Positions 11,918 through 23,595 of a stretch of DNA of 64,000 bases are shown piece after piece. This stretch comes from Floccularia luteovirens. Lineage: Eukaryota; Basidiomycota; Agaricomycetes; Agaricales; Squamanitaceae. The stretch spans positions 558,001 through 622,000 of the forward strand of contig VSJF01000007.1 in NCBI GenBank assembly GCA_009739215.1, read 5' to 3'. Made by a program: the position numbers and the translations under genes. The number at the start of each line of letters is the position of its first letter. Within the stretch, counting starts at the first letter, position 1. The notes under the pieces were generated by a model. The model saw nothing but the letters and a program-made list of their open reading frames with translations, had not been told where the DNA came from and did not search any database.

Positions 11918-13355
11918 ATGTCACTCTCTTCGAAATTCACATCCTCATGTCGGTTTCTACATACCACCACTCGCCATAGGGCGGCTCAACACCCCATATC
12001 GTTCTCACAACATAACATATGCAAGCAGACGCGCAATTTTGCAAATAATGCATCCCCACCTCCGAACAAAAAATCCGAAAACCCTCTCGCAGACGTTAAA
12101 TCAAAGCCCAAGGCAACAACACCTCTCCGCCGCTCTGCTTCCGCCTCTCTTCCCATTCGTGCCAATCCTACCCCAACTCGAGGGGAGATACAAACCGTCT
12201 TCACGCTAACGACCGCGGAGCGTTATCTCCTCTCACGTCTACGTGTTCACCCAGACCTTCCCGCACGTTCTCAAGCGCTGCATGAGTCTTGGTGGGTCCC
12301 ACGGTGGGAGTCAAATGGAAAACAGGGTGAGATATTTGTATTTGCAAACGGGAGTTGCGTGTGTTGGGGACTTGATGGAAGTGACGCAAAACGGTTTGTG
12401 GCTGAGGTGATTGAATGCGCTCCGGGTATGCAGGTGGCCCCGTTGAAAGAACCAGAAACTGAGGAGTTGGAATTTGTGGTTGATCCTATCGAGTTGAGTT
12501 GATGCGTTGCACTTTGAGAGATATATATAGTTGACTGACTTGCCTTGGACAGAAAGACGAGGTTACAGGGTGATTTAATCATTCTTGGCAAGACTTCACC
12601 TTTGGATGAGCCGCAGTTATTACCTGCAAAGCTACCACCCATGGTATTCCCAGTGGATACTCTCTTAGCGCGATATGCATACTCTCAGGCACTGTCACGT
12701 TCTACTGCGCTTTCTGGATTAGAAACTTCATTAGATGATTATCTTACATCTATGGCACTAATGCCACATGCCCTCGCTCAGACAGGAAAACCTGGGATGG
12801 GGCGGACACAGCTCATAAAAAAACTGGGAGAACTTATGAAATTTAGACAGGGCTTGAATTTGAACAGAGAGAACTTCAGCGACGTCCCAGATTTTTACTG
12901 GGCAGAACCTGAACTTGAAAGTGAGCTACGAAAGTCTCTTGTATGAGATATTCTCATATAATAGTTTCGCAGAACATTTCAAGTCATTGAGTGATGCACT
13001 TGAAGTCAAGGCCCGGACAGCATCTGTCAATGATAAGATTACCTATGCCGCAGAAGTACAGTCCATGCTCCGTCAACTGCTAACAGAGGTATAAGATCTT
13101 CTAGAATTAAAAAAGTCTGGTTCTAATTTCATCCGTTGTTCCTAGTCGTCGACACATTCTATGGAACTGGTTATTATTGCTCTGATTGCAGTGGAAGTGG
13201 TCATTGTGAGCTCATGGTTAATTTTGCATCTCCCATTTATCGTGATATAACTTTCTATATAGGCTCTGATCCGTGATGGTCCCGAGCTTTGGCATATGCT
13301 ATTCGGGTCAAAGAAAAACCCTCCACCTGATGAAGCGGAGCTAGCTGTTTCTTAA
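11918..13355 (+). CDS. DUF155 / RMND1-like mitochondrial membrane protein
   Basis: Five exons: 11918-12492, 12553-12920, 12973-13088, 13146-13205, 13263-13355, 403 aa. Residues 1-45 are Ser/Arg/His-rich without acidic residues (SSCRFLHTTTRHRAAQH), fitting a mitochondrial presequence. The DUF155 body shows GEIFVFANGSCVCWGLD, LEFVVDPIE, QGDLIILGKTS, DTLLARYAYSQALSRSTALS, DVPDFYWAEPELE and LEVKARTASVNDKITYAAE. A single C-terminal membrane helix follows (MELVIIALIAVEVVIALI) and a short tail. RMND1 and the yeast Rmd/Sif proteins share this layout. The human protein supports mitochondrial translation. The exon 2 to 3 join uses the CGCAG acceptor at 12972, which gives ELEKHFKSL in frame; a nearer AG at 12964 would break the frame. 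Confidence 0.88.
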
Positions 13356-13626
13356 GTTGTGATCTATCATTTCATTTGCTCATAGATAACATACGTACTA
13401 CCCCCTACTCCGTACGCAGCACATGTAATAAGATTCTGCACTGCAATTCTATGTTTGACTGTTATTCACAGAAGGAATAGACAAACAAGTGATGCAAGGA
13501 GACAAAACACCGTGAACTGCAACCATTAAAACAACAAACGGCCGCTCTTAGTTCCGGATATCCTCTTACACTCTGGTAGCCCCATAGTATAAGGACCATC
13601 TTCAATTCACAGAGAAACCTCATCAG

Positions 13627-16600
13627 ATGACCCGATCTACAAGCAACTCTCGCACAATTGGCTTTCCTATCCCTCTCGGTGCACAGCCGCCAATTCCACC
13701 TAATCCGTCTGCAAGACCCTTTGATTTACGAGTCATACCACCCCCACCTCCAAATTATCCTGGGACAACTCCCAACCCATGGGACCTACCCACTCACACA
13801 TCTCAAAACTCCAATTCACGGCCTCGGGTGAAGTCAATGTATGCATCGACTTCACGGTCTCCGCCAAATAACGCACCACATTCTGCCAACGGTATTCCAT
13901 CTATATTGTTTCCTGAGCCACAAATACACCGGGCGGCCTCTGCGACTGTTACATCATCCCAAAGTCCTCCTTTTCCCGGACATCGACATAGTAGTAGCGA
14001 TCTTGTTGTTCCGGGACATCGCATAAAGTCATCTTCTGTTACGTCTTTAAATTCTAATGCCTCCTCATATGGTGCAAACCAAGAAGATGTACGTTGCTTA
14101 TTCTGTCTGTGCGCTGTCTTGATTGTTACATTTTGTCCGGTTAGTATGACAAAAAAGACGGGAATATTCAAGAGGAATTGTCAGATTTGGATTTATCGTA
14201 TGTAATATTTTTCGAATTCAAGTCGATTATCTCATGCGAGCTGATGTGAACTGAACGTAGTCTAGAAGGTGAAGAAGGTCTACGGCGTTTCCAAAATGGC
14301 CAGCTTTCCGAAAGAGATCAGGAATGGCATCGCTTGGTCCCAAAAGGAGCAGTTGAAGCACTAGGGAAGCAGGAGGTTCAGAGACAGTCTGTGTTATTCG
14401 AGGTCATCAAATCTGAGCGGGAGTATGTCGCTGATCTCGAAGCGGTCCAAGATGTTAGCATCTTATTCTATTTTCTATGGGTAATATATCACTAAGTATC
14501 ATTTTCTAGGTATTTATTAATGGGCTTCGTAAAGCCTCTCCCCCTATAATGCGTGACTCTCTCCTGGAGGGCTTCATCCAAGATGTATTTGGAAATTTCA
14601 ATGCAATACTCATACACCACCAGACCATGCTAGCTGCGTTTTTTGACCGACAGCGAGAACAACATCCTCTCATACAAAGTGTTGCCGACATTGTGCTCAA
14701 TAGTAGGTCACCAAACCCTATATTAGCATTATTTCTTGATCACAATTACACATTCCAGCTACTCTCAAATCGGAATTCCGCGATGGTTATGAAGTATATA
14801 TCAAACATTATCCCCTTGCAGAATCACGTCATCGCAGAGAACTCAAGCGCAACAGAGCGTACGAGGCATTCATTAACAACGCGTCGTCCAATCCTCGGAT
14901 TCGTAAACGTGATCTCTTGACTTTCCTTTCCCGCCCAGTCACGCGACTTCCTCGATTTAATCTGCTGCTCGAACAGATTCTCAAACTGACTGATAAAGAG
15001 TATGAACATCCTGATCTGGAGACACTCCCCATAATTCTCGGTATTTTGAGTGATTGTATCAAAAGCACACAGCCAGGAATAGCAGCTGCGGAGAGTAAAG
15101 TTAAGTTTTGGGCGTTGTGTGAGAGTTTGCAATTCCAGAAGGGAGAGATCATCGTGCGTAATTTTTCACTGCAGAGTCGTGTATGATTCATAGACTTGAT
15201 ATTTCAGGACATGGATTTATATGATGATAGTCGGACATTGGTACATTCAGGATCTGTCATACGACGTGTGAAGACAGAGACAGGGTTTTCTAGTGGGTGG
15301 ACGGATCTCGTAGCTTCATTGCTCGACAATTACTGTAAGTGGACATGATACACAAACTGCCGGACCGATGTAACAAATCGTAGTTTTACTCACCCAGGAT
15401 GAAAAACTTCCGAATGGTACCATACGACGGCGTATCATGTCCCGCGTAAGTCACGTTACCCCAGGTCATAAACAACTGACCAACATCGGAGTCTATTATA
15501 GCCAGTTCCGCTCTCGTATCTGCGCCTCGGTAGTTTCGACGATCCTCCGGAAACACGACGAGAACGCCTTGAGGACAGAAGTATCTTAGATAGTTTACGA
15601 TACCAGACGGTCCCCATATACCCATTCACCATTTATCATGCTTCGGATCGCTCGACGAGGCGGTATACATTATTTGTTAACACTGACGCACAGCGAAAAC
15701 GCTGGCATGACTCGCTAGTAGATGCGATTGGTGTACATCGCGTAAGGCAGGAAGGGAATATGGTATGAGTCTCCCTATAAATGAATTCGTAAGGTGGTTT
15801 ATCTGACAGAAAACGAATTCAAGTGGTTCAACCCACAGACTGTGTCTGATAATTTCTTCAGATGTATGGGGAGACATGTGGTATCCACTAGTACGAGGCT
15901 GACGGGGAAGATTACATCTGCTTCGTCATTTAGTATGTTTTCCCTTTCTTTCATATGTGGTAGACTTGCGTATTGAGACTGTTTGTTACAGCTTTTAATG
16001 GTAGAAAATTTATCGTAGTTGCCTGTGCATCTGGAATATTTGGAGCCACTTGGGGCTCAGAATGTAAGCATCCAGTCAACCCTTCTTTTGCCTCACCGCT
16101 GGAGGTCAATTTACAGCATTTCGCAAAATTCTTGACCACCAAAACCCTAATTCGATTGCCGCAATTCAACCACAAGGAAGCAAGACATTCAACAGATTTG
16201 TTGTGCATTCGGAACCTTTGCTGGTATCGTACTCACTGGACATGATTGCGCGGGTGGTACTCGGTCAAGTCCAACCTCAGGCTTTGGAGGCTTCTATGGA
16301 GCGAATCGGTGGTAGCGAGTCGAACATTGTATTTTGTCGTCATGTATATATTGGTAAACGAGTATTGCGTACGTATTTTTTGCTCATTTGCTAGGTTATG
16401 AGATTGAGATTTAAATGGCAGTTATTTATGCGTCGAAGAGACGGCTTGGATCAACGCTGTCATTACATGTACTAGAAGCTGTCGATACTTCTGAGATCGC
16501 ACTCACACCTCGCCGGAATACGGGGACGTCTTTCCTTGCCTTCCGTCAATTTGGAGAGCCTGGATTTATACCTAGAAGTGCATACGACGTTACTGCCCTA

Positions 16601-17303
16601 GTTAAGACTGTAGGAATATGCACCCACGACGGGATTGTGATCGCAGATCCCACAAAGTTAGTGGACAAGTTTTTTGTTTATATGTTTTGGATTTTTACCG
16701 CTGTTTTTCCAGTCTTTCGAGCTCTTTAGTCTCGGTGGTACCAGACTTGCGAGATGCGAATACCAACTTTGCCATGTCAGCTCTGAAATCCCGGATTGAC
16801 GATGCAAAACCGTTAGGTTTGGTAAGAGTCGATGCATCCGAGTTGCTGGTTATCTACGACAGTCTGTATTGCTCTTCTGATTATACGCGTACCCACACTG
16901 ATTCACTTTCTTTGGATATACTGTAGTGATTGGATGCTACATCACGAAACACGGCATTCCGAGCCGGTCAAGTGGATATATCAAATGGGAAACCAAAGCC
17001 GAGGCATACGCCCATCGGGGGGCGCATGTACTTCTCTTTTCTAGCGAATTCATTGAAGTTAGGAATATTACCACTGGGCGGATAGTCCAGGTAATCGAAG
17101 GCCAAGACATTCGACTATTGTATTCAGGAAATTCATCGGCTTTGACTAGTAGCGACGACCCTATTCTTGTCGCGATGAGAGGAAAGAAAGACGACGCGGA
17201 TGGGGTGAGTGAGAGAGTTGTAGAGTTAGTTGAAACTTCAGAGTTCGTGCCACAAACTCCAATGACGGCACTACCTGCGATGTGGGATGAATGGGATATG
17301 TAA
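13627..17303 (+). CDS. Rho1 guanine nucleotide exchange factor, Rom1/Rom2 type (DH-PH-CNH)
   Basis: A multi-exon gene. The first about 180 codons are Pro/Ser-rich and disordered. The DH domain lies at about 14390-15150: SVLFEVIKSEREYVADLEAV, FLSRPVTRLPRFNLLLEQIL and the closing helices. A PH domain follows at about 15340-15760 (IRRRIMSR, PIYPFTIYHASDRSTRRYTL, RKRWHDSLVDAI). The citron homology domain is at about 15990-17150 (GRKFIVVACASGIF, FRKILDHQNPNSIAAIQ, EPLLVSYSLDMIARVVLG, KPLGLVRVDASELLVIYD, GYIKWETKAEAYAHRGAHVL). This is the domain order of fungal Rom2, which activates Rho1 for cell-wall integrity signalling at the plasma membrane. The acidic/Thr tail ends MWDEWDM. Individual exon limits were checked only at several joins. 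The start is the first in-frame ATG after an upstream gap. Confidence 0.9.
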
Positions 17304-17564
17304 TTTTTGTGAGGTGTGGTTATCTTGATGCTCACGAACAATCCTTATTGGTATAAATTAATTAATTGTAATTTATGTACATGTACGGATGTGCTATTTA
17401 ATACTGGTTGTTGATAAAATCTGACTCTTAGTAGGTGCCCCACCGATACCCACCGTGCAGGATGACAGATTTTTAGAGTATCAAATGCTTTTACAGATCA
17501 TTTAGTATTAGTCGCATTAGGATATCCAACAAAATACTCTTCTTATATCTAATTAATATCACAA

Positions 17565-19083
17565 TCAAGAGTGCATGGTCCCATCATCGTTGACCTCTTC
17601 TGTGGTATAAACGGCACATATACCATCATCACCCGCGCTGACAACGACAGAGCCATTTAATCCGAGGGAAGCGCCAAGGACAGGTGCTTGGTGTCCTTTG
17701 TGGGTACGAAGGAGTGTTCCGGTCCGTGCATCCCATGTACGTAGTGTTTTGTCAGCCGAGGCGGAAATGAGAAGATAAGGTTTCGGCGGTGGGTGGACTA
17801 ATAAAGTAGTAATGGAATCCTATGATAAATAGTCAGCTTTGATCATGGAGCTAATAGATAGCTTGGGATACTAACTTCATGTTCTAATGTCGACCGCAGT
17901 CGATATGTTGCCAAGTCCCAGATGCATGCTTTACCATCAGTAGCACCAGTGACGGCAACACCAGGACCCACGCCTGTACCAGCCAAGTCGATGAACGCCA
18001 CCGCTTCAATACTTTCACCTTCTGTATGGCCGCCAAGAGCGGATACAACTTCTCCTTTGCTCAAACTTACCACGCGGACACCACCTGCCGCACCTCCTAC
18101 AACAGCAAGGGTAGATGATGGATTGACGCCCAGTGCCGTGATGCCATCTAAGTTGAATCGTGCATCTTCCGCTGCGAGTTTGAATATTGGTGTCGGGGAT
18201 CGGGGATCCCAGAATATGAGTGTCCCATCACCACAAGCTGATATAATCCTTTTTCCTGGAAGATTGCTATCATTGGGATTTGTGCGGTTTGTTATGCATT
18301 GCGGATGGACGCACCGTCTGGGGTAAATTCACCGCAACCTACTGGGCCGGTGTGACCTGCAAAGACTTGCATTGTATTTCCGGAAGGTACTGTATATTGG
18401 AAATGAATGGATAATGGTGTCATCCAAATTAGACTGGACGTACGTTGCCATAACCATAGAGTAGAGTCATTCGATCCTGCCAGGAGTACATTTCCTTTAG
18501 GGTGCCATCTTAGGAACTGGATACAGTAATAAAAAGTATTCAGTTATCAGAGATAACAAGATAGAAGAGCTGTCTGTACCATGACTTCATCTGGCCCCTG
18601 CAATTCAGTTAAGAATTCCCACTTTTTATAATCGGTTTTCCCAACTCTTCTCCAGATTCTTACTTTTCCATCCATTCCTCCGGTAGCAACCAATTCTCCA
18701 TCAGAACTCCAAGCGATGGATGTCACGCTATCCGTGTGTCCAGACAATTTTACAAGGACTTCGCCATCCGTAATATCCCAGATGTACCCCAGATCATCTT
18801 CTCCACCAGATGCAGCTAGTGGTGCTGTAGGATGGCATGCAACAACGAAGACAGATGCTGTGTGATTTTCAAAATGCTGGACAGAATTGTCTTCAAAGTT
18901 ACTTGAGGAACCGGCGGCTAGTTCTCCAAGGGTGTCTCCGGCTTCATCTTCGTCATCGTCCATTGGTTGATCGCCATCGTCAGGTACTTCTGCTAAGATA
19001 TCGTCTTCCGATATAAAATGTTCCTGCTCATCTTCCACATCCTCGACACTGATGTCTTTATTATTTACTTGGTCGGATGCCAT
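17565..19083 (-). CDS. SQT1: WD40 protein, SQT1/AAMP family (Rpl10 chaperone)
   Basis: The N-terminal 70 residues are very acidic (EDVEDEQEHFISEDDI, QPMDDDEDEAGDTLGE). WD repeats follow, for example SVFVVACHPTAPLAASGGED, LGYIWDITDGEVLVKLSGH, WSSDGELVATGGMDGKVRIW and FLRWHPKGNVLLAGSNDSTL, and later KLSGH/GHT-type turns and CAVYTTEEVNDDGTMHS at the C-terminus. The acidic leader plus a single beta-propeller is the layout of yeast Sqt1 and human AAMP. Sqt1 captures newly made uL16 (Rpl10) and hands it to the 60S subunit. At least five exons; the first ends at 18583 and the join gives GPDEVM then FLRWHP. It is divergent from the PDI gene. Confidence 0.87.
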
Positions 19084-19491
19084 TGTTGTGATAGTAAGGG
19101 ATATCTGGGGAGAAATCTATGCCCGTTGGCTTTTGAAGGAATATTTTTTGTTTGCGGGACCGATATATTTGAGTCAAAAGAATGAGCTCGAAAGAACTAC
19201 GCCTATTAGATGTATTTAAAAAGATTACGAGCAAAGATTGATAAGAAAAGATACTTGTCGTGCACGTGACAAAATAAATGTTCACTCTCGCGGCAGCAGT
19301 TATAAAGATATCTAGTTATACAATGGACTACAATATCAATGTATTTGACATCTCATAACAAAGCTGAGAAAATTAACCACGAGAAGTGTTGTATGGGAAC
19401 GGAGCGGCCATCGGGGAGAGGAGCGTTGAATATACCGAGGACGGATTGATGAACCGAAGCAAGCAGATGACCAATCAAGTCATAAAAGTCT

Positions 19492-19499
19492 CCACGTCA
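19492..19499 (+). promoter_or_regulatory. Possible unfolded-protein-response element upstream of the PDI gene
   Basis: The octamer CCACGTCA, reverse complement TGACGTGG, lies 34 bp before the PDI start codon. TGACGTGG is the core bound by XBP1/HAC1-type bZIP factors in animals. A CCAAT box sits at 19471-19475. The spacing between them (16 nt) is not that of the mammalian ERSE (9 nt). One 8-mer is weak evidence, although an ER-resident PDI is a plausible target. Confidence 0.3.
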
Positions 19500-19532
19500 G
19501 TCTTTGCAAAATCTCTCATTCTTCCGACAACC

Positions 19533-21290
19533 ATGAAGTTATCCTTCTCCATTCTAGCGCTACTGGTAGCCGCTGCAGGTGCCTCTAATGTTCTCGAACT
19601 CAATCCTTCCAACTTTGATAGCGTAATTGGAAAGGGAAAGCCTGGTCTCGTCGAGTTGTATGTATGATTTATACATCTAATACATTTATAGAAGTAATGC
19701 TCAAAGAATATTTTAAACAGCTTCGCTCCCTGGTGGTGCGTAACATTATTGTATGGTTAACACATTTTTCATTACACTCCTTTTTGTGCAGTGGCCACTG
19801 CAAGGTTCGTAACCACTATAAATTTTGGTATTAGTAATAACTCAAATAATATTAATGTAGAACCTAGCTCCGACATACGAATTGCTTGCTGATGCGTTTG
19901 CCCATGCTAAAGACAAGGTTGTCATTGCCAAAGTTGATGCAGATGGCGAAGGCAGACCTCTTGGCCAAAAATATGAAGTCTCAGGGTTCCCTAGTATGCT
20001 TTCATATTTTGTTCCGCACATACAGTTTCTCTAACGCTGGCTTAGCACTTAAATGGTTTGATGCTGATGGGAATAGCGAGAAGTATGAAGCTGGGCGTGA
20101 CCTTGATAGTCTTGCAGCTTTGTACGATTTTTATTATCTGAGCTTACATTGCCACTTAATCATCCTCTTGCCATTTAGTATCACTCAGAAGTCTGGCGTC
20201 AAGTCAAATATTAAACCACCTCCGCCTCCAGAAACACTGATTCTTGATGTACACACTTTCAACGAAGTTGCTTTGGTGAGTCAAGCGGTCGACCCTTTTT
20301 TGGTACATGTCCTAATATAGTCTTGCAGGATCCGTCAAAAAATGTTCTAGTTTCTTTCACTGTATGTCTCAAACATACGGATCCTTTTGTGAAATCAACT
20401 GCTGATGTGAATTTTAGGCCCCATGGTGTGGGCATTGCAAAAGTCTGAAACCGACATACGAGAAAGGTGCGTGCTACCTCATTTGAGTGGTGAGCATTGT
20501 TGACTGAGGTCTCGCAAAAGTTGCTTCAACATTCAAGCCGGAAAGTAATGTCTGTACCACACTTTTCAATACTGCTTCTTTATTGTTGATATCTATTTTC
20601 AGTGCAGTTGTTGCCAACATTGACGCAGACGATAAGAAGAACAAAGATATCGCAACCAAGTACGGAATTAGTTCCTTCCCAACAATCAAGTTCTTCTCGC
20701 AGGATAACAAGACACCGGAAGATTACGAAGGCGGCCGTAGTGAGGCCGATTTCGTGGACTTCCTTAACAAGAAATGTGGAACCCAGCGTGCTGTCGGAGG
20801 TGGCTTGTCCGATGAGGTGAGTCTGAAGGGAGCACGAATTATATTACTCTCGTTATATTTCACATTTCTGGATTCATCTAATGTGGAACCTCGTGTAGGC
20901 CGGCCGACTGTCTGAATTCGACACTCTTGCTAAGCAATTCTTCGCTGCATCATCCGATATCCGAAGCTCGTTGTACAAACAGGCCATTGATCTTGCCTCC
21001 AGTGCAGGAGTAGCTTCTAAGCACTATCTCCGTGTTATGGAGAAACTTGCAAATGGTACTGAGGGTTACATCGAGAAGGAAGCTAAACGGTGAGGGTTGA
21101 CAAATTGTATCAGTGGTACAGGTTAAACTTAATCGCGTGATACTTCTCCCTGATCAGGTTGGCTGCCATTCTTGAAAAGCGAACTTTATCTGGAGCGAAG
21201 ATGGATGAGATAAAGATCAAGTCAAACATCTTGCGGGCTTTCTCTGAGGAAACCAAGGAGACATTAGGAAGGGAGGAATCCGAGCTTTAA
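19533..21290 (+). CDS. Protein disulfide isomerase, ERp38/two-thioredoxin type
   Basis: The start MKLSFSILALLVAAAGASNV is a signal peptide. Two thioredoxin domains follow, each with a WCGHCK active site, then a helical C-terminal domain (KQAIDLASSAGVASKHYLRV, EGYIEKEAKRLAAILEKR) of the ERp29c/P5 type. It ends RAFSEETKETLGREESEL. This is the architecture of fungal ERp38/Tigger-like PDIs that oxidise and isomerise disulfides in the ER lumen. The C-terminal four residues (ESEL) are a weak variant of the HDEL/KDEL retention signal. Exons 1-4 are 19533-19657, 19721-19735 (15 nt), 19792-19804 (13 nt) and 19861 onward. The first WCGHCK motif is spread over these tiny exons. Exon joins near 20540-20610 are less certain (acceptor TGCAG before TTGTTGCC gives IVANIDADDKKN). 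Confidence 0.9.
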
Positions 21291-21704
21291 TGAACCCGTA
21301 TATACTTACATCGAATACTCATTATTGCGGTAGTAAATAAGGAATCGTGATACCGTTTATAAACCGGTGGCAAACTCAGTGCCTTGCTTTGTTTATTAGT
21401 AGCGAGAAGTAAGGCCTCGTGTTGGGAAACACACGCACTCGTGATCGACCTCAAGGCATGAATGAGGTGATTGGCCTGGTGGGATCCATGATCCTTGCTT
21501 TATTCACGGTTCCAGATCAATAACGTCTCAGACGCCCACAAGCTTCCCCCATGGCGTTTGGCGTTTACCCTGTATCGTCATATAAACCAGGGAGGAACTT
21601 GCGGCCGAATGCCAGCCTAGTTGATCTTGCTTTTTGCCTTCTTACTGTCACTTCTTCTGCCTTTCTTTTCGCTTTTTACTGGAAGACATAACTAGCTGGC
21701 AGCC
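21291..21704. other. Spacer and promoter region of the TDP2-like gene
   Basis: No open frame or repeat of note. The last 60 bases before the next start are pyrimidine-rich, as is common just upstream of basidiomycete start codons. Confidence 0.4.
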
Positions 21705-22667
21705 ATGTCCGATGATGATGTTCTCGTCCCTTTTATTCCCGATGATGATCTACCGGTCATCCCAAACTCACTTGTCGAATTAAAGGCATATCGATTTCGC
21801 ACAGCAAAGAATGCATGGAAACATATGACATATCAACAGGATGAAGAAGAAAAAACATATCCCACCAGTGTGCGCATCATAACTTGGAACATAGAATTCT
21901 CGACGAATCATAGAGTGGAACGACTTAATGCTGCTCTGCGGCATATCGAGACAGATGTCCTTGGTTGCAAAGAAGGGCAAGCCCCGGAGCCATGTTGTAT
22001 CCTCCTGCAGGAAATGCACAGTGAAGTGATGGAGCATCTACTCCAAGATAACTGGGTACGGCGCTATTTCGCGGTATTCCCGATTTCGACCCGAAAATGG
22101 CCGGAGGATGCGGATTATGGGAATGTAACGCTTGTCGCACGTTCGCTCACCGTTGTGCGCAGTCAGATCCTACACTTTGGATTATCACAATTCCAACGAA
22201 CTGGTGTGCTTGTATATATTAAACTCAGCGCCCCTCCTCCCAAGGCACGTGAGGATGTGATTTGTGTGATTAATACACATTTGGAATCACTGGAAATCGG
22301 AACAGAGGCGCGGCCACACCAACTGAAGCTGCTTGCGCGTATCCTGAAGTCAGATAACTGCCAGGGAGGATTAGTTGCGGGAGATATGAATGCTATTATG
22401 CCGTGCGATGCGACGATCGCGAAGGAGGCAGGACTACACGATGCTTGGAAGAAAGGAGATAAGGACCCCGCGGGCTTTACGTGGGGATACCAAGGGGGAG
22501 GAAATTACCCTGCAGCAAGGTTAGACAAAGTGTTGTACTTGCCAAAGTGTGGGTACAAGCTGGACGAGCCACGAAGGATAGGGGTTGATGCAAAGGTGAA
22601 TGGCGATAAGGGAACCTGGATCAGTGACCACTATGGGCTGGACACAATGCTGCGCATGTACCGTTAG
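21705..22667 (+). CDS. Endonuclease/exonuclease/phosphatase-fold enzyme, TDP2-like
   Basis: An intronless 320-aa gene. The EEP signature residues appear in order: TWNIEF (about 60-65), catalytic QEMHSE (102-107), NVTLVARS (140-147), NTHLES (190-195) with the His, GDMNA (226-230), RLDKVLY (272-278) and SDHYGL (307-312). Mg-dependent phosphodiesterases of this fold cleave phosphodiester bonds. TWN, GDxN and SDHxG together match the tyrosyl-DNA phosphodiesterase 2 branch, which releases 5'-tyrosyl DNA adducts left by topoisomerase II. Other EEP families (sphingomyelinase, deadenylase) are alternatives. The N-terminus is acidic, and there is no signal peptide. All catalytic residues needed are present, so the enzyme should be active. 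Confidence 0.85.
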   Translation: MSDDDVLVPFIPDDDLPVIPNSLVELKAYRFRTAKNAWKHMTYQQDEEEKTYPTSVRIITWNIEFSTNHRVERLNAALRHIETDVLGCKEGQAPEPCCILLQEMHSEVMEHLLQDNWVRRYFAVFPISTRKWPEDADYGNVTLVARSLTVVRSQILHFGLSQFQRTGVLVYIKLSAPPPKAREDVICVINTHLESLEIGTEARPHQLKLLARILKSDNCQGGLVAGDMNAIMPCDATIAKEAGLHDAWKKGDKDPAGFTWGYQGGGNYPAARLDKVLYLPKCGYKLDEPRRIGVDAKVNGDKGTWISDHYGLDTMLRMYR

Positions 22668-23595
22668 GCAGGTTGTGTGACGACAAACCATGGAATTAGG
22701 GGTTAGTCTATGTTTCCCAACCAGATCGAACTTGGAAGCTGACGCAGATACAGCAGGAGATTTATGACCGTGATGAAAAAAGTAGGGTATTGTATACCAT
22801 CTGTTCTTGTGTTCTCAGCTTGTTTGTTTGTAGTACTTTCGGGCATTTGTAACCGTATAATGATTGCTGGCAAACTAAAATGTATTCTCTCTGTGGCATC
22901 CGCAGCAGGTCTGGTATGGTCTCAACGATTCAGGTTGGTCGTTTGCAAGTATTCGTTCGTTACACAGAGAATTTAACCTCTTAGTATTTGAGAATCGTCA
23001 AATGAATCACTAATGATGACAACAGTTGTTAGAATAAAATTGGAGGAATACTTTAGACCCATAATAGTCTAGTTGCTATGATCCAGAAGTTTGATGTCGG
23101 TTCATCTGCATCATGATCGTTGACATTGGAGACTGGCAGATTGTACAAAGTGACACTTTCGACCGCTCCAACGTGCGGCAATGTGATGTACAATGAATGA
23201 GAAAATCAGTTGGGTGTCTGATTGTATGACGCAAGGAAGCATGAATATTCATCAAGGAGATGTGTAGCTCAGCTTGGCACAGCACATGGCCTAGCCAGTC
23301 AGCCCCTGACAAAAAACTGCCAAGCACGGGACACCACAATGTGCACCAGGTTGGAACACTGAATTGTGCGCCTACAGTACTGATAACTACCCGCTGCAAC
23401 GGCATCGTTGGTACTTGTGAACGGAGACGACCGGGGGTTGGGATTGGCTCGGCTATGATTGGCCTGAACCGTGTTGTGGTGGCTTGTTTGGTCGAAAAAC
23501 AATCCCAATTAGCTTTATAAATTTGATGGCGAATTTTTTGCCCCGTCGTCCTACATTCTTCTCTCACCGTCTCTCACTTCCAGCTCCCCTTCGTC
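22668..23595. other. Intergenic region, nothing recognised
   Basis: About 0.9 kb without a supported gene. Open frames near 23076-23567 on both strands overlap each other and show no family resemblance. A CT-rich stretch at 23560-23595 precedes the next start codon. Confidence 0.45.

Noticed and set aside
12921..12964. 44-nt intron in the RMND1-like gene ending at ATAG
   Set aside because: It gives the wrong phase. The acceptor eight bases on (CGCAG, 12972) restores ELEKHFKSLSDALEVKAR.
16937..17341. 134-codon minus-strand frame near the end of the Rho GEF
   Set aside because: Antisense shadow of the CNH domain exon, which has clear homology on the plus strand.
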